Of a stretch of DNA of 51,155 nucleotides, positions 18,670 to 29,486 are shown piece by piece. The stretch comes from an uncultured Bacteroidales bacterium. Lineage in GTDB: Bacteria > Bacteroidota > Bacteroidia > Bacteroidales > Paludibacteraceae. Location: the NCBI GenBank assembly GCA_902798385.1, contig CADBWK010000014.1, positions 1-51,155 of the forward strand, in the 5' to 3' direction. Position 1 is the first letter of the stretch; the number at the start of each line of letters is the position of its first letter. Both the position numbers and the translations under genes were made by a program. The notes beneath the pieces were generated by a model. That model saw nothing but the letters and a program-made list of their open reading frames with translations. It had not been told where the DNA came from and did not search any database.

Positions 18670-21285
18670 CTATTTTCCTCCTACGAGGCGTTTGATTTCC
18701 GACAGTTTATTGAGAGCCTCCAGCGGCGTTAAGTTGTTGATGTCGAGCGATTTGACTTCATCACGTATCTGCTCGAGTACCGGGTCATCCAATTGGAAGA
18801 ACGACAACTGCATTCCCTCTCGCGACTCACCGATATGATCGATGGGTTTGGCGATATCGCCGTTCTTAGCGGCGCGTTCGAGATCGGCGAGTATCTGATT
18901 GGCGCGCTCCACGATAGATGCCGGCATGCCGGCTAATTTCGCTACATGGATACCGAAACTATGCTCCGAACCGCCGCGTACCAACTTACGAAGGAAGATG
19001 ACCTTACCGTTCACTTCGCGTACGGAGACATTATAGTTGCGAATCCGCTCGAAAGTCTTCTCCATTTCGTTCAGTTCGTGATAATGGGTAGCAAAGAGCG
19101 TCTTGGCATGTCCGCGGTTCTCGTGGATATACTCCACAATAGCCCATGCAATACTTATGCCATCGTAGGTGCTCGTTCCGCGACCTAACTCATCAAACAG
19201 CACGAGACTGCGTTCACTCAGGTTGTTCAATATCGATGCTGCTTCGTTCATCTCAACCATGAAGGTCGATTCGCCGAGGGAGATATTATCGCTCGCTCCG
19301 ACGCGGGTGAAGATCTTGTCCACGACACCGATGGACGCACTCTCGGCAGGTACGAAAGAACCCATTTGTGCGAGCAGTACGATGAGTGCCGTCTGGCGGA
19401 GTAGAGCGGATTTACCGGCCATATTCGGTCCGGTGATGATGATGATCTGCTGACTGTTATTATCCAGCAGCACGTCATTGGCGATGTATTGTTCGCCCGG
19501 CGGCAGTTGTTGTTCAATAACCGGATGCCGTCCCTGACGGATGTCGATGACGAGGCTGTCGTTTACATCCGGACATACATAACGGTGCTCAGCAGCTACC
19601 GTGGCAAACGATAGCAGACAATCGAGTTGGGCTAATACATTGGCATTTAACTGCATCTGTGGCACCCATTCGGAGAGCGCAAGCATCAGTTCCTGATAGA
19701 GCCGGTTCTCGATGATCTGGATACGTTCTTCTGCCGTGGTGATCTTCTCTTCATAGGTCTTCAGCTCATCGGTAATATAGCGCTCTGCGTTGACGAGTGT
19801 CTGCTTGCGGATCCACTCCGGCGGCACCTGCTCTTTGTAGGTGTTACGCACCTCCAGATAATAGCCGAAGACGTTGTTATAACCGATCTTGAGACTCGTG
19901 ATTCCTGTTCGTTCTATCTCGCGTTGTTGGATCTGCAGCAGATAATCCTTGCCATCGGACTGGATGGCACGCAGTTCATCCAGTTCAGTATCCACGCCGC
20001 GTGCGATGATATTTGGTCTTCCCTGCGCGATAGGCGGATCGGGTACGATCTCGCGTTCGATACGCATGCGCATTTCAGAGCACGGATCGAGTTGTTCGCC
20101 CAGCAGGGTGAGGTAGGTGTTGTCATGCGCCGCCTCGCAGACATCCTTGATGGGTTTGACCGCTTTGAGTGCACGACCGAGTTGAACCATCTCACGGGGA
20201 CCGATACGACCTGTAGAGACCTTGCTCACGATACGTTCGAGGTCACCCACTTGGTTGAGCGCTTCGCGCAATGCCTCACGTGCTTCCGGTTGTTTGAACA
20301 GGTGCTCGACCACGGTCTGACGGTTGCGAATCGGACGCACGTCCTTGAGCGGGAACGCCATCCAGCGATGTAGCAGACGTCCACCCATAGGAGTGATCGT
20401 GCGATCGATGATGTCGTAGAGGGTAGCGCTGTCTTCCGTCTGACCGCGCATCAGTTCGAGGTTGCGGATCGTGAACCGGTCGAGCCAGACGTATTTGTCT
20501 TCTTCGATACGACTCAGGTGCTGGATATGCCCTGTTTGGAGGTGCTGGGTCATGTCGAGATACATCAATATGCCCCCTGCTGCGGTCACACCCGCCGGCA
20601 TCTTCTCCAACCCGAATCCCTTCAGACTCGATACGCCCCATAGTTTCTGCAGACGCTCTTTGGCAGTCGATTCAACGAGCATCCAGTCTTCCAACTCAAA
20701 CGTGAAGTATTTGCCTCCGAACAGGTTTTCGATATCCGCTTTGCGTCCTCTGACGTATAGTACCTCTTTGGGCGCAAAATTCGTCAGCAGTTTGTCGATA
20801 TAATCACTGTCGCCTTGTCCGGCAAGGAATTCACCCGTAGAGATATCCAGGAAAGCAACGCCGATGATATGCTTGTCAAAATGCAGGCATGCTACCCAGT
20901 TGTTCTCTTTCTGCGTGAGGGTGGTGTCTGAATAACTGACACCCGGCGTGACAAGTTCGGTCACACCGCGCTTGACGAGTTTCTTCGTCAGTTTGGGATC
21001 TTCCAATTGATCGCAAATCGCCACGCGAAGACCGGCACGAACCAACTTCGGCAGATAAGTATCCAAAGCATGGAAGGGGAAGCCCGCCATTTCTAAAGGT
21101 TGCGCCGCGCTACTGCCGCCGTTACTGCGGTGCGTGAGCGTGATATTGAGGATCTTAGCAGCCTTGATAGCATCTTCTGCGTAGGTCTCATAGAAATCGC
21201 CGCAACGGAAGAGCAGCATCGCGTCGGGATACTGCGTCTTGATGTCGCGGAACTGCTTCATCATAGGTGTTAACTCGTCTGCCAT
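18670..21285 (-). CDS. mutS: DNA mismatch repair protein MutS
   Basis: Recognises base mismatches and small loops and starts repair with MutL. Length 871 residues, normal for MutS1. The mismatch-reading Phe-x-Glu is in GDFYETY near the N-terminus, the Walker A motif is GPNMAGKS (619-626), and Walker B plus signature are in [15 protein letters not shown]. The C-terminal dimerisation segment is present. It is separated from the TonB receptor by one base and from mltG by one base. Confidence 0.98.
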   Translation of the reverse strand: MADELTPMMKQFRDIKTQYPDAMLLFRCGDFYETYAEDAIKAAKILNITLTHRSNGGSSAAQPLEMAGFPFHALDTYLPKLVRAGLRVAICDQLEDPKLTKKLVKRGVTELVTPGVSYSDTTLTQKENNWVACLHFDKHIIGVAFLDISTGEFLAGQGDSDYIDKLLTNFAPKEVLYVRGRKADIENLFGGKYFTFELEDWMLVESTAKERLQKLWGVSSLKGFGLEKMPAGVTAAGGILMYLDMTQHLQTGHIQHLSRIEEDKYVWLDRFTIRNLELMRGQTEDSATLYDIIDRTITPMGGRLLHRWMAFPLKDVRPIRNRQTVVEHLFKQPEAREALREALNQVGDLERIVSKVSTGRIGPREMVQLGRALKAVKPIKDVCEAAHDNTYLTLLGEQLDPCSEMRMRIEREIVPDPPIAQGRPNIIARGVDTELDELRAIQSDGKDYLLQIQQREIERTGITSLKIGYNNVFGYYLEVRNTYKEQVPPEWIRKQTLVNAERYITDELKTYEEKITTAEERIQIIENRLYQELMLALSEWVPQMQLNANVLAQLDCLLSFATVAAEHRYVCPDVNDSLVIDIRQGRHPVIEQQLPPGEQYIANDVLLDNNSQQIIIITGPNMAGKSALLRQTALIVLLAQMGSFVPAESASIGVVDKIFTRVGASDNISLGESTFMVEMNEAASILNNLSERSLVLFDELGRGTSTYDGISIAWAIVEYIHENRGHAKTLFATHYHELNEMEKTFERIRNYNVSVREVNGKVIFLRKLVRGGSEHSFGIHVAKLAGMPASIVERANQILADLERAAKNGDIAKPIDHIGESREGMQLSFFQLDDPVLEQIRDEVKSLDINNLTPLEALNKLSEIKRLVGGK

Positions 21286-21286
21286 T

Positions 21287-23701
21287 TTATCTTAAATCAA
21301 CTGTTATTTTCAAATTATATCGTCTTCCTGTCAGGTAGTTAGGACTGGCCCACTGATTGCCGTACGCATCGGCTACCCAGAAATAGGAGTTGACGTTTCT
21401 CCATCCTACAATATTAAACACCTCGAACTGGATGGCCCATTGTTTGACGTGCTTGGCGGAGGGCTTGCGCATGAACTTAGCCGTTTGGGCATTGAAGGTG
21501 TAAGTAGCACCCAAGTCAATACGTTTGTAGGTCGGCATGCGTCCCCATGTCTGGTTATTACGGGGCGCGTAGAACGGTTGGCCGTCGGCAAACTGCATCT
21601 TGATATGAAACTTCAACTGCGGTAGTTGCGGGATGTAGTCCTGAAAGAGCATCGAGAAATTCCACCGTTGCTCGGTAGGACTCGGAATCCATCGATTAGA
21701 ACCGATAAGACGCTGCCGAGCTACCATCGTGCTGAACGATATCCAACTGTCTGCACCGGGCACTAACTCACCGTATAACTTCAGATCCAATCCGCCCGCA
21801 TAACCCTTCGAGTCGTTCTTACCCGAATAGCGTACGCGCACATTATCCACGGTGTAACTCTCCATGCGGTCGATATACTTATAGTAGCCTTCTGCGGTGA
21901 ACTTAAACGGCCGTCCCCACGCGCGGAAGTAATAATCGCCGCCTAACACCACATGCACCGAACGTTGGGCTTTGAGGTTCCTGTTCAGTTGAATACGTGT
22001 TACACCGAGTGTGTCCGTAATCGTGTCGCGCAGTTCCTTATAGAACGGTGCCTGATAATAAAGACCGGTCGCCAAACGGAAACAGAGATCGCGTTTCCAA
22101 CCGGGGATCCATTCCACGCTTGCACGGGGCGAAGGGAGTACTTCGTTATTCCAAGACCACCACTGCAGTCGTCCGCCTACGGTCAGGATCCATTGTCCGG
22201 AAGCGGTGTTCCATTTATGCTCGTTCTGAACATAAGCCTGCACGCGTGCAGAGACCATCGAGGTATCGCCTCGAAGCGCATAATACAGTTCCATCGACTT
22301 GCCGTCATTGGGTAGCGAGTAACCCGCCGAGTCGCGCCATTCCCATTCGCTGATATGATCGCGGATGAGTTCCGCTTGACCGCTCACACCCCATTTGAGG
22401 GTGTTGTTGCCGCGTTGCCAGCTGCCGTTATGTGCCAGTGTGACCACACCCGCTTCGAGGCTGTTACGTGCATGCTGATGGAACAAACCCGTACCTAAAG
22501 CATCTGTGATCTCACCGGCCGGTGCATTGGACAGCACGTATTCACCGGTGATGTCGAAGTTCTCCCGCTCGTTGGTATAGAAACCCGACACATCAAATCC
22601 TATCTCCACTTCATCACTTACATGTCCTTTGGCACTCAGTGCCGCAAAAGCTGTCAAGAACTTATCTTTCTCCTGTCCCTCGTAATAGATGGTTAGATTC
22701 TTCGCGTCTTGACCACCGAACGATTCACTCAAACTGTCCGGCGTAAAACGGTAGTCGTTCTGGCTGATATTCCCGAGGAATGACATTCCCCATGCCGGGG
22801 CAACTTTCCACGTGATAAACGTCTGATAATCGACGTAAGTCGGTTGATAATTGCCTGCTGTGGCAAGTCCGCCAAGCATGTATTTGCTGGTCTTATAACG
22901 CAGTCCGTGCATCTGAGAGTACGTACTGTCTCCGTGTCCCACGTATAATTGTGCGCCGAGCAAACTGGCGCTGATACTGGCCTCAAAAGCACTCGGACGT
23001 TTGTACGTGATATCCAGCACCGAAGACATCTTATCGCCGTACTGCGCACTGAATCCGCCGGAAGAAAATTGTACGTTCTCCACCATTTCGGGGTTGACAA
23101 AACTCAAACCCTCCTGTTGACCGCTGCGAATGAGTAGGGGACGGTGTATCTCAATACCGTTTACATAAACGGAGTTCTCGTCGAACGATCCGCCGCGCAC
23201 GTTGTATTGACTACTCAGCTCATTGGTCTGACTCACACCGGCGAAAGTGATCAGCAAACTCTCGATACTTCCGCCTGTGGCATCCGGCATGAAACGCGTC
23301 GTCGTAGCATCAATATAATCCATTGTGCCTTGCGCATGCTTGATACCGCGCACCTCAATCTCGGTCAATAGCTGCTCATCAGTCAGCATCTGCACGTTGA
23401 TATTGATCACTTCGCGCACGTCGATAATCCGTTGTTGCACAGAAGTATATCCGATCATTGAGAAATTCAATACTACCGTATCGGCTTCGTCTAACAGCAG
23501 TTCATAATAACCGTTTTTATTGGTTGATGTACCGATCGGTTTATCGGCGTTCAGCACAACCACATTCGCTAACTCGATACCTACATTATCCTGATCCGTC
23601 ACATACCCGTACACACGAGCGCTGCGCGCGTACACTGGCGCACAGAATACGGCAAAAAGCGTACAGACAGATAATACTATGTATCTAAGCGACTTCGGCA
23701 T
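21287..23701 (-). CDS. TonB-dependent outer-membrane receptor
   Basis: Energised outer-membrane importer of 804 residues. It has a signal peptide (about 1-25), a carboxypeptidase-regulatory-like domain ([20 protein letters not shown], about 32-110), a plug domain with [20 protein letters not shown] (about 165-190), and a 22-strand barrel ending in [10 protein letters not shown]. No SusD partner gene is next to it, so a SusCD glycan system is unlikely; the substrate is unknown. Its first 17 bp overlap the end of engB. Confidence 0.9.
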   Translation of the reverse strand: MPKSLRYIVLSVCTLFAVFCAPVYARSARVYGYVTDQDNVGIELANVVVLNADKPIGTSTNKNGYYELLLDEADTVVLNFSMIGYTSVQQRIIDVREVININVQMLTDEQLLTEIEVRGIKHAQGTMDYIDATTTRFMPDATGGSIESLLITFAGVSQTNELSSQYNVRGGSFDENSVYVNGIEIHRPLLIRSGQQEGLSFVNPEMVENVQFSSGGFSAQYGDKMSSVLDITYKRPSAFEASISASLLGAQLYVGHGDSTYSQMHGLRYKTSKYMLGGLATAGNYQPTYVDYQTFITWKVAPAWGMSFLGNISQNDYRFTPDSLSESFGGQDAKNLTIYYEGQEKDKFLTAFAALSAKGHVSDEVEIGFDVSGFYTNERENFDITGEYVLSNAPAGEITDALGTGLFHQHARNSLEAGVVTLAHNGSWQRGNNTLKWGVSGQAELIRDHISEWEWRDSAGYSLPNDGKSMELYYALRGDTSMVSARVQAYVQNEHKWNTASGQWILTVGGRLQWWSWNNEVLPSPRASVEWIPGWKRDLCFRLATGLYYQAPFYKELRDTITDTLGVTRIQLNRNLKAQRSVHVVLGGDYYFRAWGRPFKFTAEGYYKYIDRMESYTVDNVRVRYSGKNDSKGYAGGLDLKLYGELVPGADSWISFSTMVARQRLIGSNRWIPSPTEQRWNFSMLFQDYIPQLPQLKFHIKMQFADGQPFYAPRNNQTWGRMPTYKRIDLGATYTFNAQTAKFMRKPSAKHVKQWAIQFEVFNIVGWRNVNSYFWVADAYGNQWASPNYLTGRRYNLKITVDLR

Positions 23702-24287
23702 TCAATGATTCGATGTAAGCGGTCAACTCTTCTCCGCCTAATTTGGTTTCTGCAGATGTCACAAATACAGGTGGCAATTCTTCCCATTCTTCGAGCAGCC
23801 GTGTCTTGTATGCCTCCACATTCTCTTTCAGCCGCACTTTACCGAGTTTATCTCCTTTGGTAAAGACAATCGCAAATGGCACGCCGTTCTCTCCAAGCCA
23901 GGTAATGAACTCCAAATCGATCTTCTGCGGTTCGTGACGGCAGTCAATGAGTACAAACAGGCACACCAACTGCTCGCGATACAAGCAATATCGCTCGATC
24001 ATCGTCTTCAATGCCTCGCGTTGTTTCTGTCCTGCCTGCGCATATCCGTATCCGGGCAGATCGACCAAATGCCACTCCCCGTTAATCAGAAAATGGTTAA
24101 TCAATAAGGTCTTACCGGGCTTCTGACTTGTCTTCGCCAACTTCGGGTTATGGCAGAGCATATTGATCAGGCTGGATTTCCCGACATTACTCCGTCCGAT
24201 AAACGCATACTCCGGTAATGTACTCTGCGGACAGTCTTTCACATCCGGAGAGGAGATAATATATTGTGCAGCTGTAATCATATGCAT
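23685..24287 (-). CDS. engB: Ribosome biogenesis GTP-binding protein EngB (YihA/YsxC)
   Basis: Essential GTPase in 50S subunit assembly. The G-motifs are G1 [10 protein letters not shown]3 DLPGYGYA and G4 TKGDK; the product is about 200 residues, as expected. Two in-frame ATG codons (24287 and 24281) are possible starts; the second, giving [10 protein letters not shown], fits the family better. It sits 18 bp after cstA in the same apparent operon. Confidence 0.95.
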   Translation of the reverse strand: MHMITAAQYIISSPDVKDCPQSTLPEYAFIGRSNVGKSSLINMLCHNPKLAKTSQKPGKTLLINHFLINGEWHLVDLPGYGYAQAGQKQREALKTMIERYCLYREQLVCLFVLIDCRHEPQKIDLEFITWLGENGVPFAIVFTKGDKLGKVRLKENVEAYKTRLLEEWEELPPVFVTSAETKLGGEELTAYIESLNAEVA

Positions 24288-24305
24288 ACAAATTGCGTAC
24301 TGAAG

Positions 24306-25817
24306 TTATTTCCTTCTCTGCCTCCTGGCCCAGATGGTGAAGATATCAAGGCACACAATCGTCATTATACCGGCAATGACGTACCCTAACCATCGCATAT
24401 CCGGGGCGATATTCAGGCCCTCCGGAGCAATCAGGATATAACTGCAGCAAACCATCGTCATAAATACAGCCGGAAAGAGCGCTATCATATACCCGTAGCG
24501 GTACTTTGTACTTTGTACTTTGTCACCTTGTCCCTTTTTATAGAGCCAAACCGCGCCGGCCCAGAGCGTGAAGCACGCAAGCGTCTGGTTTGTCCAGGCG
24601 AAATAACGCCAAATGACATTGAAATCCACGAAAATCATGCCAAAAACGCTTATGAACAGCGGTAAGGCAATCTCCAAACGGTGAGGTATCGTTCGTTGCT
24701 CAATGTGCATAAAATCAGCTATTATCAGACGTGCGCTGCGCAATGCCGTGTCGCCGCTCGTAATCGGAGCTGCTATCACGCCGATGATGGCCAACAGACC
24801 GCCTACTGTGCCTAACCAGCTTCGGCTGACTTTATCAATCACCAGCGCTGCGATATTCTCTCCGGGATGTTCTGCCGCAAATGCCTGCAGACCGTCAATG
24901 CCGTATAAGCCCTTCTCGGGATCCGCGAAGAACGTACCTGCTGCAGCTGCCCAGATGAGCGCGAGAATACCTTCTGCCACCATTGCGCCGTAGAAGATCC
25001 ATCGTCCTTGACGTTCGTTGGTCATGCAGCGTGCCATGATAGGACTTTGTGTACCATGGAAGCCCGATATAGCACCGCAAGCGATGGAGACAAACATCAT
25101 CGGGAAGAGCGGCAAACCGTTCGTCTGCCGGTTATGCAACCCGTCAAAAATCTCCGGCATATCTGCGCTATGCCCCCATAACATAACGACCATGATGCCG
25201 ATACCCATAAACAGCAGGATGCCGCCGAAAAAAGGGTAGAACCGGCCGATCAGTTTATCTACTGGTAAAACGGTAGCTAACGCGTAATAGCAGAAAATGA
25301 TGAGCACCCAAGCGATTGGAATAACATGCCCGTGGTATGGGATGGCTTGCAAACTCTCCAAACCTTGCAGCAGCGTTGCCGGACCGCTCAGAAAAGTGGT
25401 CGTCAGCAATATAAGCAGTACCAGACTCAGTATGCGCAGGAACTGCTTCGTATGCTTGCCCAACTCGTCACCCACAATCTCAGGCAGCGATGCGCCGCCT
25501 TTGCGGATGGACAACATGCCGCTCAGGTAGTCATGAACACCGCCGGCAAAGATTGTACCGAACACGATCCACAGGAAAGCCGCCGGACCATAGAAAATAC
25601 CCATGATCGCGCCAAAGATAGGACCTAAACCTGCAATATTCAAAAACTGCACGAGAAAGATACGCCACGGTGCCATCGGTACAAAATCCACGCCGTCCGT
25701 CTTCGTCAATGCCGGCGTCTGACGATCCGGTTCAATGCCGAAGATCTTCTCTACCAATACGCCATAGGTAAAGAACCCGACTACCAGCAGAATCAATGCT
25801 ACAATAAATGTAATCAT
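24306..25817 (-). CDS. cstA: Carbon starvation protein CstA family (pyruvate/peptide transporter)
   Basis: Polytopic inner-membrane transporter of 503 residues, the short Bacteroidota form of CstA, known in enterobacteria for pyruvate and peptide uptake. Family motifs include FLNIAGLGPIFGAIMG, GGVHDYLSGMLSIRKGG and GAISGFHGTQSPI. A loop near residue 430 (KGQGDKVQSTKYRYGY) is encoded by a 7-bp tandem array and looks like an insertion between membrane helices. A perfect promoter precedes it, and it leads the six-gene cstA-to-usp unit. Confidence 0.93.
   Translation of the reverse strand: MITFIVALILLVVGFFTYGVLVEKIFGIEPDRQTPALTKTDGVDFVPMAPWRIFLVQFLNIAGLGPIFGAIMGIFYGPAAFLWIVFGTIFAGGVHDYLSGMLSIRKGGASLPEIVGDELGKHTKQFLRILSLVLLILLTTTFLSGPATLLQGLESLQAIPYHGHVIPIAWVLIIFCYYALATVLPVDKLIGRFYPFFGGILLFMGIGIMVVMLWGHSADMPEIFDGLHNRQTNGLPLFPMMFVSIACGAISGFHGTQSPIMARCMTNERQGRWIFYGAMVAEGILALIWAAAAGTFFADPEKGLYGIDGLQAFAAEHPGENIAALVIDKVSRSWLGTVGGLLAIIGVIAAPITSGDTALRSARLIIADFMHIEQRTIPHRLEIALPLFISVFGMIFVDFNVIWRYFAWTNQTLACFTLWAGAVWLYKKGQGDKVQSTKYRYGYMIALFPAVFMTMVCCSYILIAPEGLNIAPDMRWLGYVIAGIMTIVCLDIFTIWARRQRRK
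24501..24536 (-). repeat. Heptamer tandem array inside cstA, sense unit AAAGTAC
   Basis: On the coding strand three exact AAAGTAC units (24521-24501) follow two degenerate ones (AAGGGAC, AAGGTGAC). The array is translated as DKVQSTKY. The unit has no stop in any sense frame. Confidence 0.88.
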
Positions 25818-25838
25818 ATGTCAACAATTTTGCGGGTG

Positions 25839-25870
25839 CAAAATTACTAAATAATTTTGACATACGCAAA
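25839..25870 (-). promoter_or_regulatory. Promoter of the cstA-engB-tonB receptor-mutS-mltG-usp unit
   Basis: On the minus strand TTTG (25870-25867), 20 bp, TAATTTTG (25846-25839), a perfect consensus. Transcription starts with GCACCCGC, as at the tRNA promoters. Confidence 0.88.
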
Positions 25871-25905
25871 TAAAAAAAGAAAAAAGAGACTTTTTCAAGT
25901 CTCTT
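25871..25905 (-). terminator. Intrinsic terminator of tRNA-Val
   Basis: On the minus strand the stem AAGAGACT / AGTCTCTT (25905-25898 / 25891-25884) is followed by a T-rich run to about 25871. Its T-tract abuts the cstA promoter. Confidence 0.88.
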
Positions 25906-25908
25906 GTG

Positions 25909-25983
25909 TGGGCGTTTACGGATTCGAACCGCAGACCCTCTGCTTGTAAGGCAGATGCTCTAAACCAGCTGAGCTAAACGCCC
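25909..25983 (-). tRNA. tRNA-Val (anticodon UAC)
   Basis: The 75-nt cloverleaf has acceptor arms GGGCGTT / AACGCCC, anticodon stem TCTGC / GCAGA with loop CTTACAA (anticodon TAC), T arm TGCGG-TTCGAAT-CCGTA, and discriminator A. CCA is not encoded. Confidence 0.96.
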
Positions 25984-26013
25984 TCAAATCTGCTTCCTTC
26001 TCGAAAGCGGGTG

Positions 26014-26045
26014 CAAAAGTACTGCTTTTTTTTGATATAACCAAA
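26014..26045 (-). promoter_or_regulatory. Promoter of tRNA-Val
   Basis: On the minus strand TTTG (26045-26042), 20 bp, TACTTTTG (26021-26014), then GCACCCGCTTTCGAGA, identical to the initially transcribed bases of tRNA-Ser. Confidence 0.88.
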
Positions 26046-26074
26046 TTTTTTTGAAAAAAAATGCATTTTACCCC

Positions 26075-26740
26075 TCATTTTTTTGCAAAAAGGCGGTAAT
26101 TGTACCATTTTTTGTCCTCATATCGGTAAAAAATGGCATAACAAAGGATGGTAATCAGTGTCCCTACCAAGATCCCCGCACACACATCTTTTGCGAAATG
26201 TTGGCTCAAATAGATACGGCTGTATCCTCCCAACGCCGCCAAAGCAAATAACACGATTTGAATCCATACTCCCTGTTTGGACCATTTCTTGGTCAAAAGA
26301 ATACAGACTACAAACGCTAATGCAAAGAATGAGGTGGTGTGTCCGGAAGGGAAAGAGAACCAATGATTCATGCGAACGCCCTCTACCAGCGGCAGTTGAA
26401 CATCGGGCATAAACATCTCAAACCAAGTGACAGGACGCGGAGCGTTGACGATATGCTTGAGTAACTGTGTGGAGAGCGCAGACAAGATCATCGCCGCCGA
26501 AGCAAAAACGCCGTCGCCGATACGGCTGAAGAGCAGCAACGCTACGCATATAACATAAGGAAACCACTCTGCCACATGCGTGTAATACCTATAGAATATA
26601 TCGCGCGCGGGCGTGTGACGATCGCATAATAGCAAGTGTAACTCGCCTTGAGGGAGGTTCAAAAGCGCTAAGCCCAATGCTACAACGAGCATCAGGCTTA
26701 GTGCAATAAAAATAGCGTTTTGCTTAAATAAACTCTTCAC
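26075..26740 (-). CDS. PAP2-family membrane phosphatase
   Basis: Integral membrane acid phosphatase of the type-2 phosphatidic acid phosphatase family, acting on lipid phosphates such as undecaprenyl diphosphate or phosphatidylglycerol phosphate. The 221-residue protein has the three-part signature K-x6-RP (KHIVNAPRP), PSGH (FPSGHTT) and SR-x5-H-x3-D (SRIYLSQHFAKD) between about six membrane helices. The best start is GTG 26740; no in-frame ATG is near. It lies 8 bp after the PKD protein gene and is probably the last gene of that operon. Confidence 0.9.
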   Translation of the reverse strand: MKSLFKQNAIFIALSLMLVVALGLALLNLPQGELHLLLCDRHTPARDIFYRYYTHVAEWFPYVICVALLLFSRIGDGVFASAAMILSALSTQLLKHIVNAPRPVTWFEMFMPDVQLPLVEGVRMNHWFSFPSGHTTSFFALAFVVCILLTKKWSKQGVWIQIVLFALAALGGYSRIYLSQHFAKDVCAGILVGTLITILCYAIFYRYEDKKWYNYRLFAKK

Positions 26741-26748
26741 CTTGGTGT

Positions 26749-29466
26749 TTATTTAATCTTCTGACCGTAGATATTATAGTTCTCAGCACCCTTGCGAATG
26801 ACAATCTGACGATTGATCAGATGTTTCGTGGCCGGAGCTTGATGTAAGTCGCTATAATCCGGTATATCCCCGTCTTGTATCGTTTGCGAACAAGAGGGCA
26901 GGGTAAGACCGCTGGTGTTGGTCAGCATAACGAAGTACTCACCGGCTTTCAAAGGTACATCGGAGTGATAAACGGAAGTGTTAGCTCCTTCAATCTTCTG
27001 ACCGTTGTAGTACCACTGATAAGCGGTGAAATCATAACCGCCGTTATACTCCTTGTTATAAACGGCCAATACGTTGTTGAACTTAAACTTGAAGATATCG
27101 CTCGGATAATAAACTGTTATATCCAGCGGGAACTCCAGTGTTTGTTCGCATACCACGTCATAAACGGTAATCTTCGCTTGATGAATACCCGGCTTCAGTT
27201 GCTCTGTAGGCAGCGATACAAAGCCGTTTCGCGGATCGAGTACTACGTTGGTCGAACCGCAGATAAAGCGCATTTCACCCATTTGACCCTTTATGAGCGA
27301 ATACTGGAGATCGAGCGGATCGCCCGGACAGATATGCAGACTCTTCTCCGGAAGCTCCATGACAAGGCACATCAGGAGGGTGAGTTTGCAGATACGTATC
27401 GAATCACAACCAGCTGCATTAAAGCCTACAAATAAGGTGTCTTCTTGGTACGAATCGGTGTACCAGTGACCATTCAACTCATAGCCGTCTGTAACTTTGG
27501 CCGTCAATTCGTACGATGAACTGCTCTTCTTAGAATACTCATAGCCGGTAATGAGCACCGTGTCACAATCGCCGATCCAAGTGGTATCGGTGGCAGTAGC
27601 AGGACCGGTGTAGTCTTCCTCCATACAGATCAGTTGTTGTAACTTCACCGTATCCGGACGTACTACGCGGAAAGCAAAATGCATATCTTCGTTATGACGC
27701 TGTCCGGTACACGAGTTGATATAAACAGCAGATACCGTCAGATCATACCAACCCGGCGTGGTATAAGCGTGCGAAGTTTGTTTCTTCTCCTCGTTAGACG
27801 CATTCGGATCTGCTGTCGCCGTTATGCCATCACCGAAGTTCCATACGATGCTCTCATAATCGTTGTTACCGATATTGAGTTTCATCTCTATATCTTCATT
27901 CAGACAGAACTTACCCGGATAGATACTGTCAATCATGAGCGGTTGTCCATTAAATGTCACGCTACGTTGAATAGTCGAGGAACCGCAGGAGTATGCGTAC
28001 GACTCGCGCTCTCCGTATCCATACACGTGCGCCAAGAAGCCGCCGTAACCCTTTATGTTATGGTGTCCGTGCTGTATTTGAATACGTGCGAACGAATAAT
28101 CGGCATTACCACTGAGCGGATGGAAATACTGCTGAATAGCATGTTCAACATCGTTCTGATCCGTCCATGTCATATTGGGTACGTTTGCCGTCGTGGTCAC
28201 GATGTTCATGTAGTGTTCTTTGGCTTGCTGGGTCTTGTATGTAGCGAAGTTAATCTCTTTGATGACCTGCTCAATCGGACTGATCCATAGCATTGCCGGG
28301 TCGCTTACCAAGGTATCGGAGTTGACGGTTGGAGTTAAGTTGTCATAACGGTTAGATACCATAAACAAATGAACTCCGGCCGGACAAGAGGTGGTTAGAT
28401 AGCACGAGGAATCAATCACCAACGGCTCCGGAAGTTTGCCGTGAGAGGGAGATTGACCCGCATTGTCTGCACAATAGGCCAATGCCTCACCAATCTCAAA
28501 CGTCCAATAACGCTTTTTATCTTGGGTGAAATCGAAGGTATGTACCAATACTTTCTCTCCGTCTTCATCGTTGATATAAACTTCCGTACCATCATTAATC
28601 GCCATGACAGCAATGATATCGCGGCGGTGGTGACGCGAAGCGGTGATGGCAAACTCAGATCCCCAATAAGCCGTAGGCATGGCTTGCGAGAAGATATGGT
28701 CGCGGTCACGAACGTGATTCGGAAGGTTCGTGTGAGGACAGCCTTGGAAGACCGCAATTTTCTTGTTATTGCGCGCTTTCACGGTTGTTCCACTCAAATC
28801 TGCGGCATCATCTTTGTTGAGTCCTGTCCATACGTAATACACCTGACCTTTGCTGAGTGTAACCGAATGCGCACCGATCGTTTGACTATTGGCTGCTGCA
28901 GTCAGAGTATAGTCTACGGTCGTCTGACCATCCTCTACGGCAACAATCGCAAAATGGCTACCTTGCGGATTGTCTTCGTGATCAGAAGGCGGATAGGTCT
29001 GCACGAGATAATCGTCCAATAACGCTGCTGTCGGTAGAATGTTGGCAGCATCGAAAGACTTGTCACGATAGTTACCTGCGAACAAGGAAATGTCTTTGGT
29101 CGCAGTCACATGCAGCGCCGTGTAAGTGGCTTGCGAGTTGTTTGAACTGTAACAAAGACTTTGATCCAACGTTTTGTTCCTACCATTCACATCTTGTACT
29201 CTGGTATTGGTACCAACTTCTATACAACTGTTGTCACCAACCTTAAAAGTAAAAGAGGATTGAGCATCGTTGGGATTCGCGATGGTCACTAAACATGAAT
29301 CTTTAGCAGATATGGTTAACTTCAACTCGGTCGGATTATTATCTGCGGCACGCAAGAACGTAACCCAGAAGTCCTTACCTTCGGTAGACGGAGCTTGTCC
29401 CCACGAAGGTATTGCCATTCCGGCGAAGAGAGTTACCAATACAAGCGATTTAATGAATCGTTTCAT
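26749..29466 (-). CDS. Surface protein with IgGFc-binding-like N-terminus and PKD domain (paralogue A)
   Basis: A 905-residue exported protein. A signal peptide (about 1-23, ending PSWGQ) is followed by an IgGFc-binding-protein-like domain opening with STEGKDFWVTFLRA (about 28-480), a PKD domain around 540-600 (SIVWNFGDGI), and immunoglobulin-like strands. The last residues, KHLINRQIVIRK to NIYGQKIK, form the shortened sorting-like tail also seen in the CotH and endonuclease proteins. Paralogue B at 31697 shares the N-terminal domain organisation. Both flank the OmpA-family gene with identical 20-bp gaps, suggesting a co-expressed surface assembly. Binding partner unknown; actual IgG binding is not implied. 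Confidence 0.75.
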   Translation of the reverse strand: MKRFIKSLVLVTLFAGMAIPSWGQAPSTEGKDFWVTFLRAADNNPTELKLTISAKDSCLVTIANPNDAQSSFTFKVGDNSCIEVGTNTRVQDVNGRNKTLDQSLCYSSNNSQATYTALHVTATKDISLFAGNYRDKSFDAANILPTAALLDDYLVQTYPPSDHEDNPQGSHFAIVAVEDGQTTVDYTLTAAANSQTIGAHSVTLSKGQVYYVWTGLNKDDAADLSGTTVKARNNKKIAVFQGCPHTNLPNHVRDRDHIFSQAMPTAYWGSEFAITASRHHRRDIIAVMAINDGTEVYINDEDGEKVLVHTFDFTQDKKRYWTFEIGEALAYCADNAGQSPSHGKLPEPLVIDSSCYLTTSCPAGVHLFMVSNRYDNLTPTVNSDTLVSDPAMLWISPIEQVIKEINFATYKTQQAKEHYMNIVTTTANVPNMTWTDQNDVEHAIQQYFHPLSGNADYSFARIQIQHGHHNIKGYGGFLAHVYGYGERESYAYSCGSSTIQRSVTFNGQPLMIDSIYPGKFCLNEDIEMKLNIGNNDYESIVWNFGDGITATADPNASNEEKKQTSHAYTTPGWYDLTVSAVYINSCTGQRHNEDMHFAFRVVRPDTVKLQQLICMEEDYTGPATATDTTWIGDCDTVLITGYEYSKKSSSSYELTAKVTDGYELNGHWYTDSYQEDTLFVGFNAAGCDSIRICKLTLLMCLVMELPEKSLHICPGDPLDLQYSLIKGQMGEMRFICGSTNVVLDPRNGFVSLPTEQLKPGIHQAKITVYDVVCEQTLEFPLDITVYYPSDIFKFKFNNVLAVYNKEYNGGYDFTAYQWYYNGQKIEGANTSVYHSDVPLKAGEYFVMLTNTSGLTLPSCSQTIQDGDIPDYSDLHQAPATKHLINRQIVIRKGAENYNIYGQKIK

Positions 29467-29486
29467 ATCTATAATTGTTTAATTTC

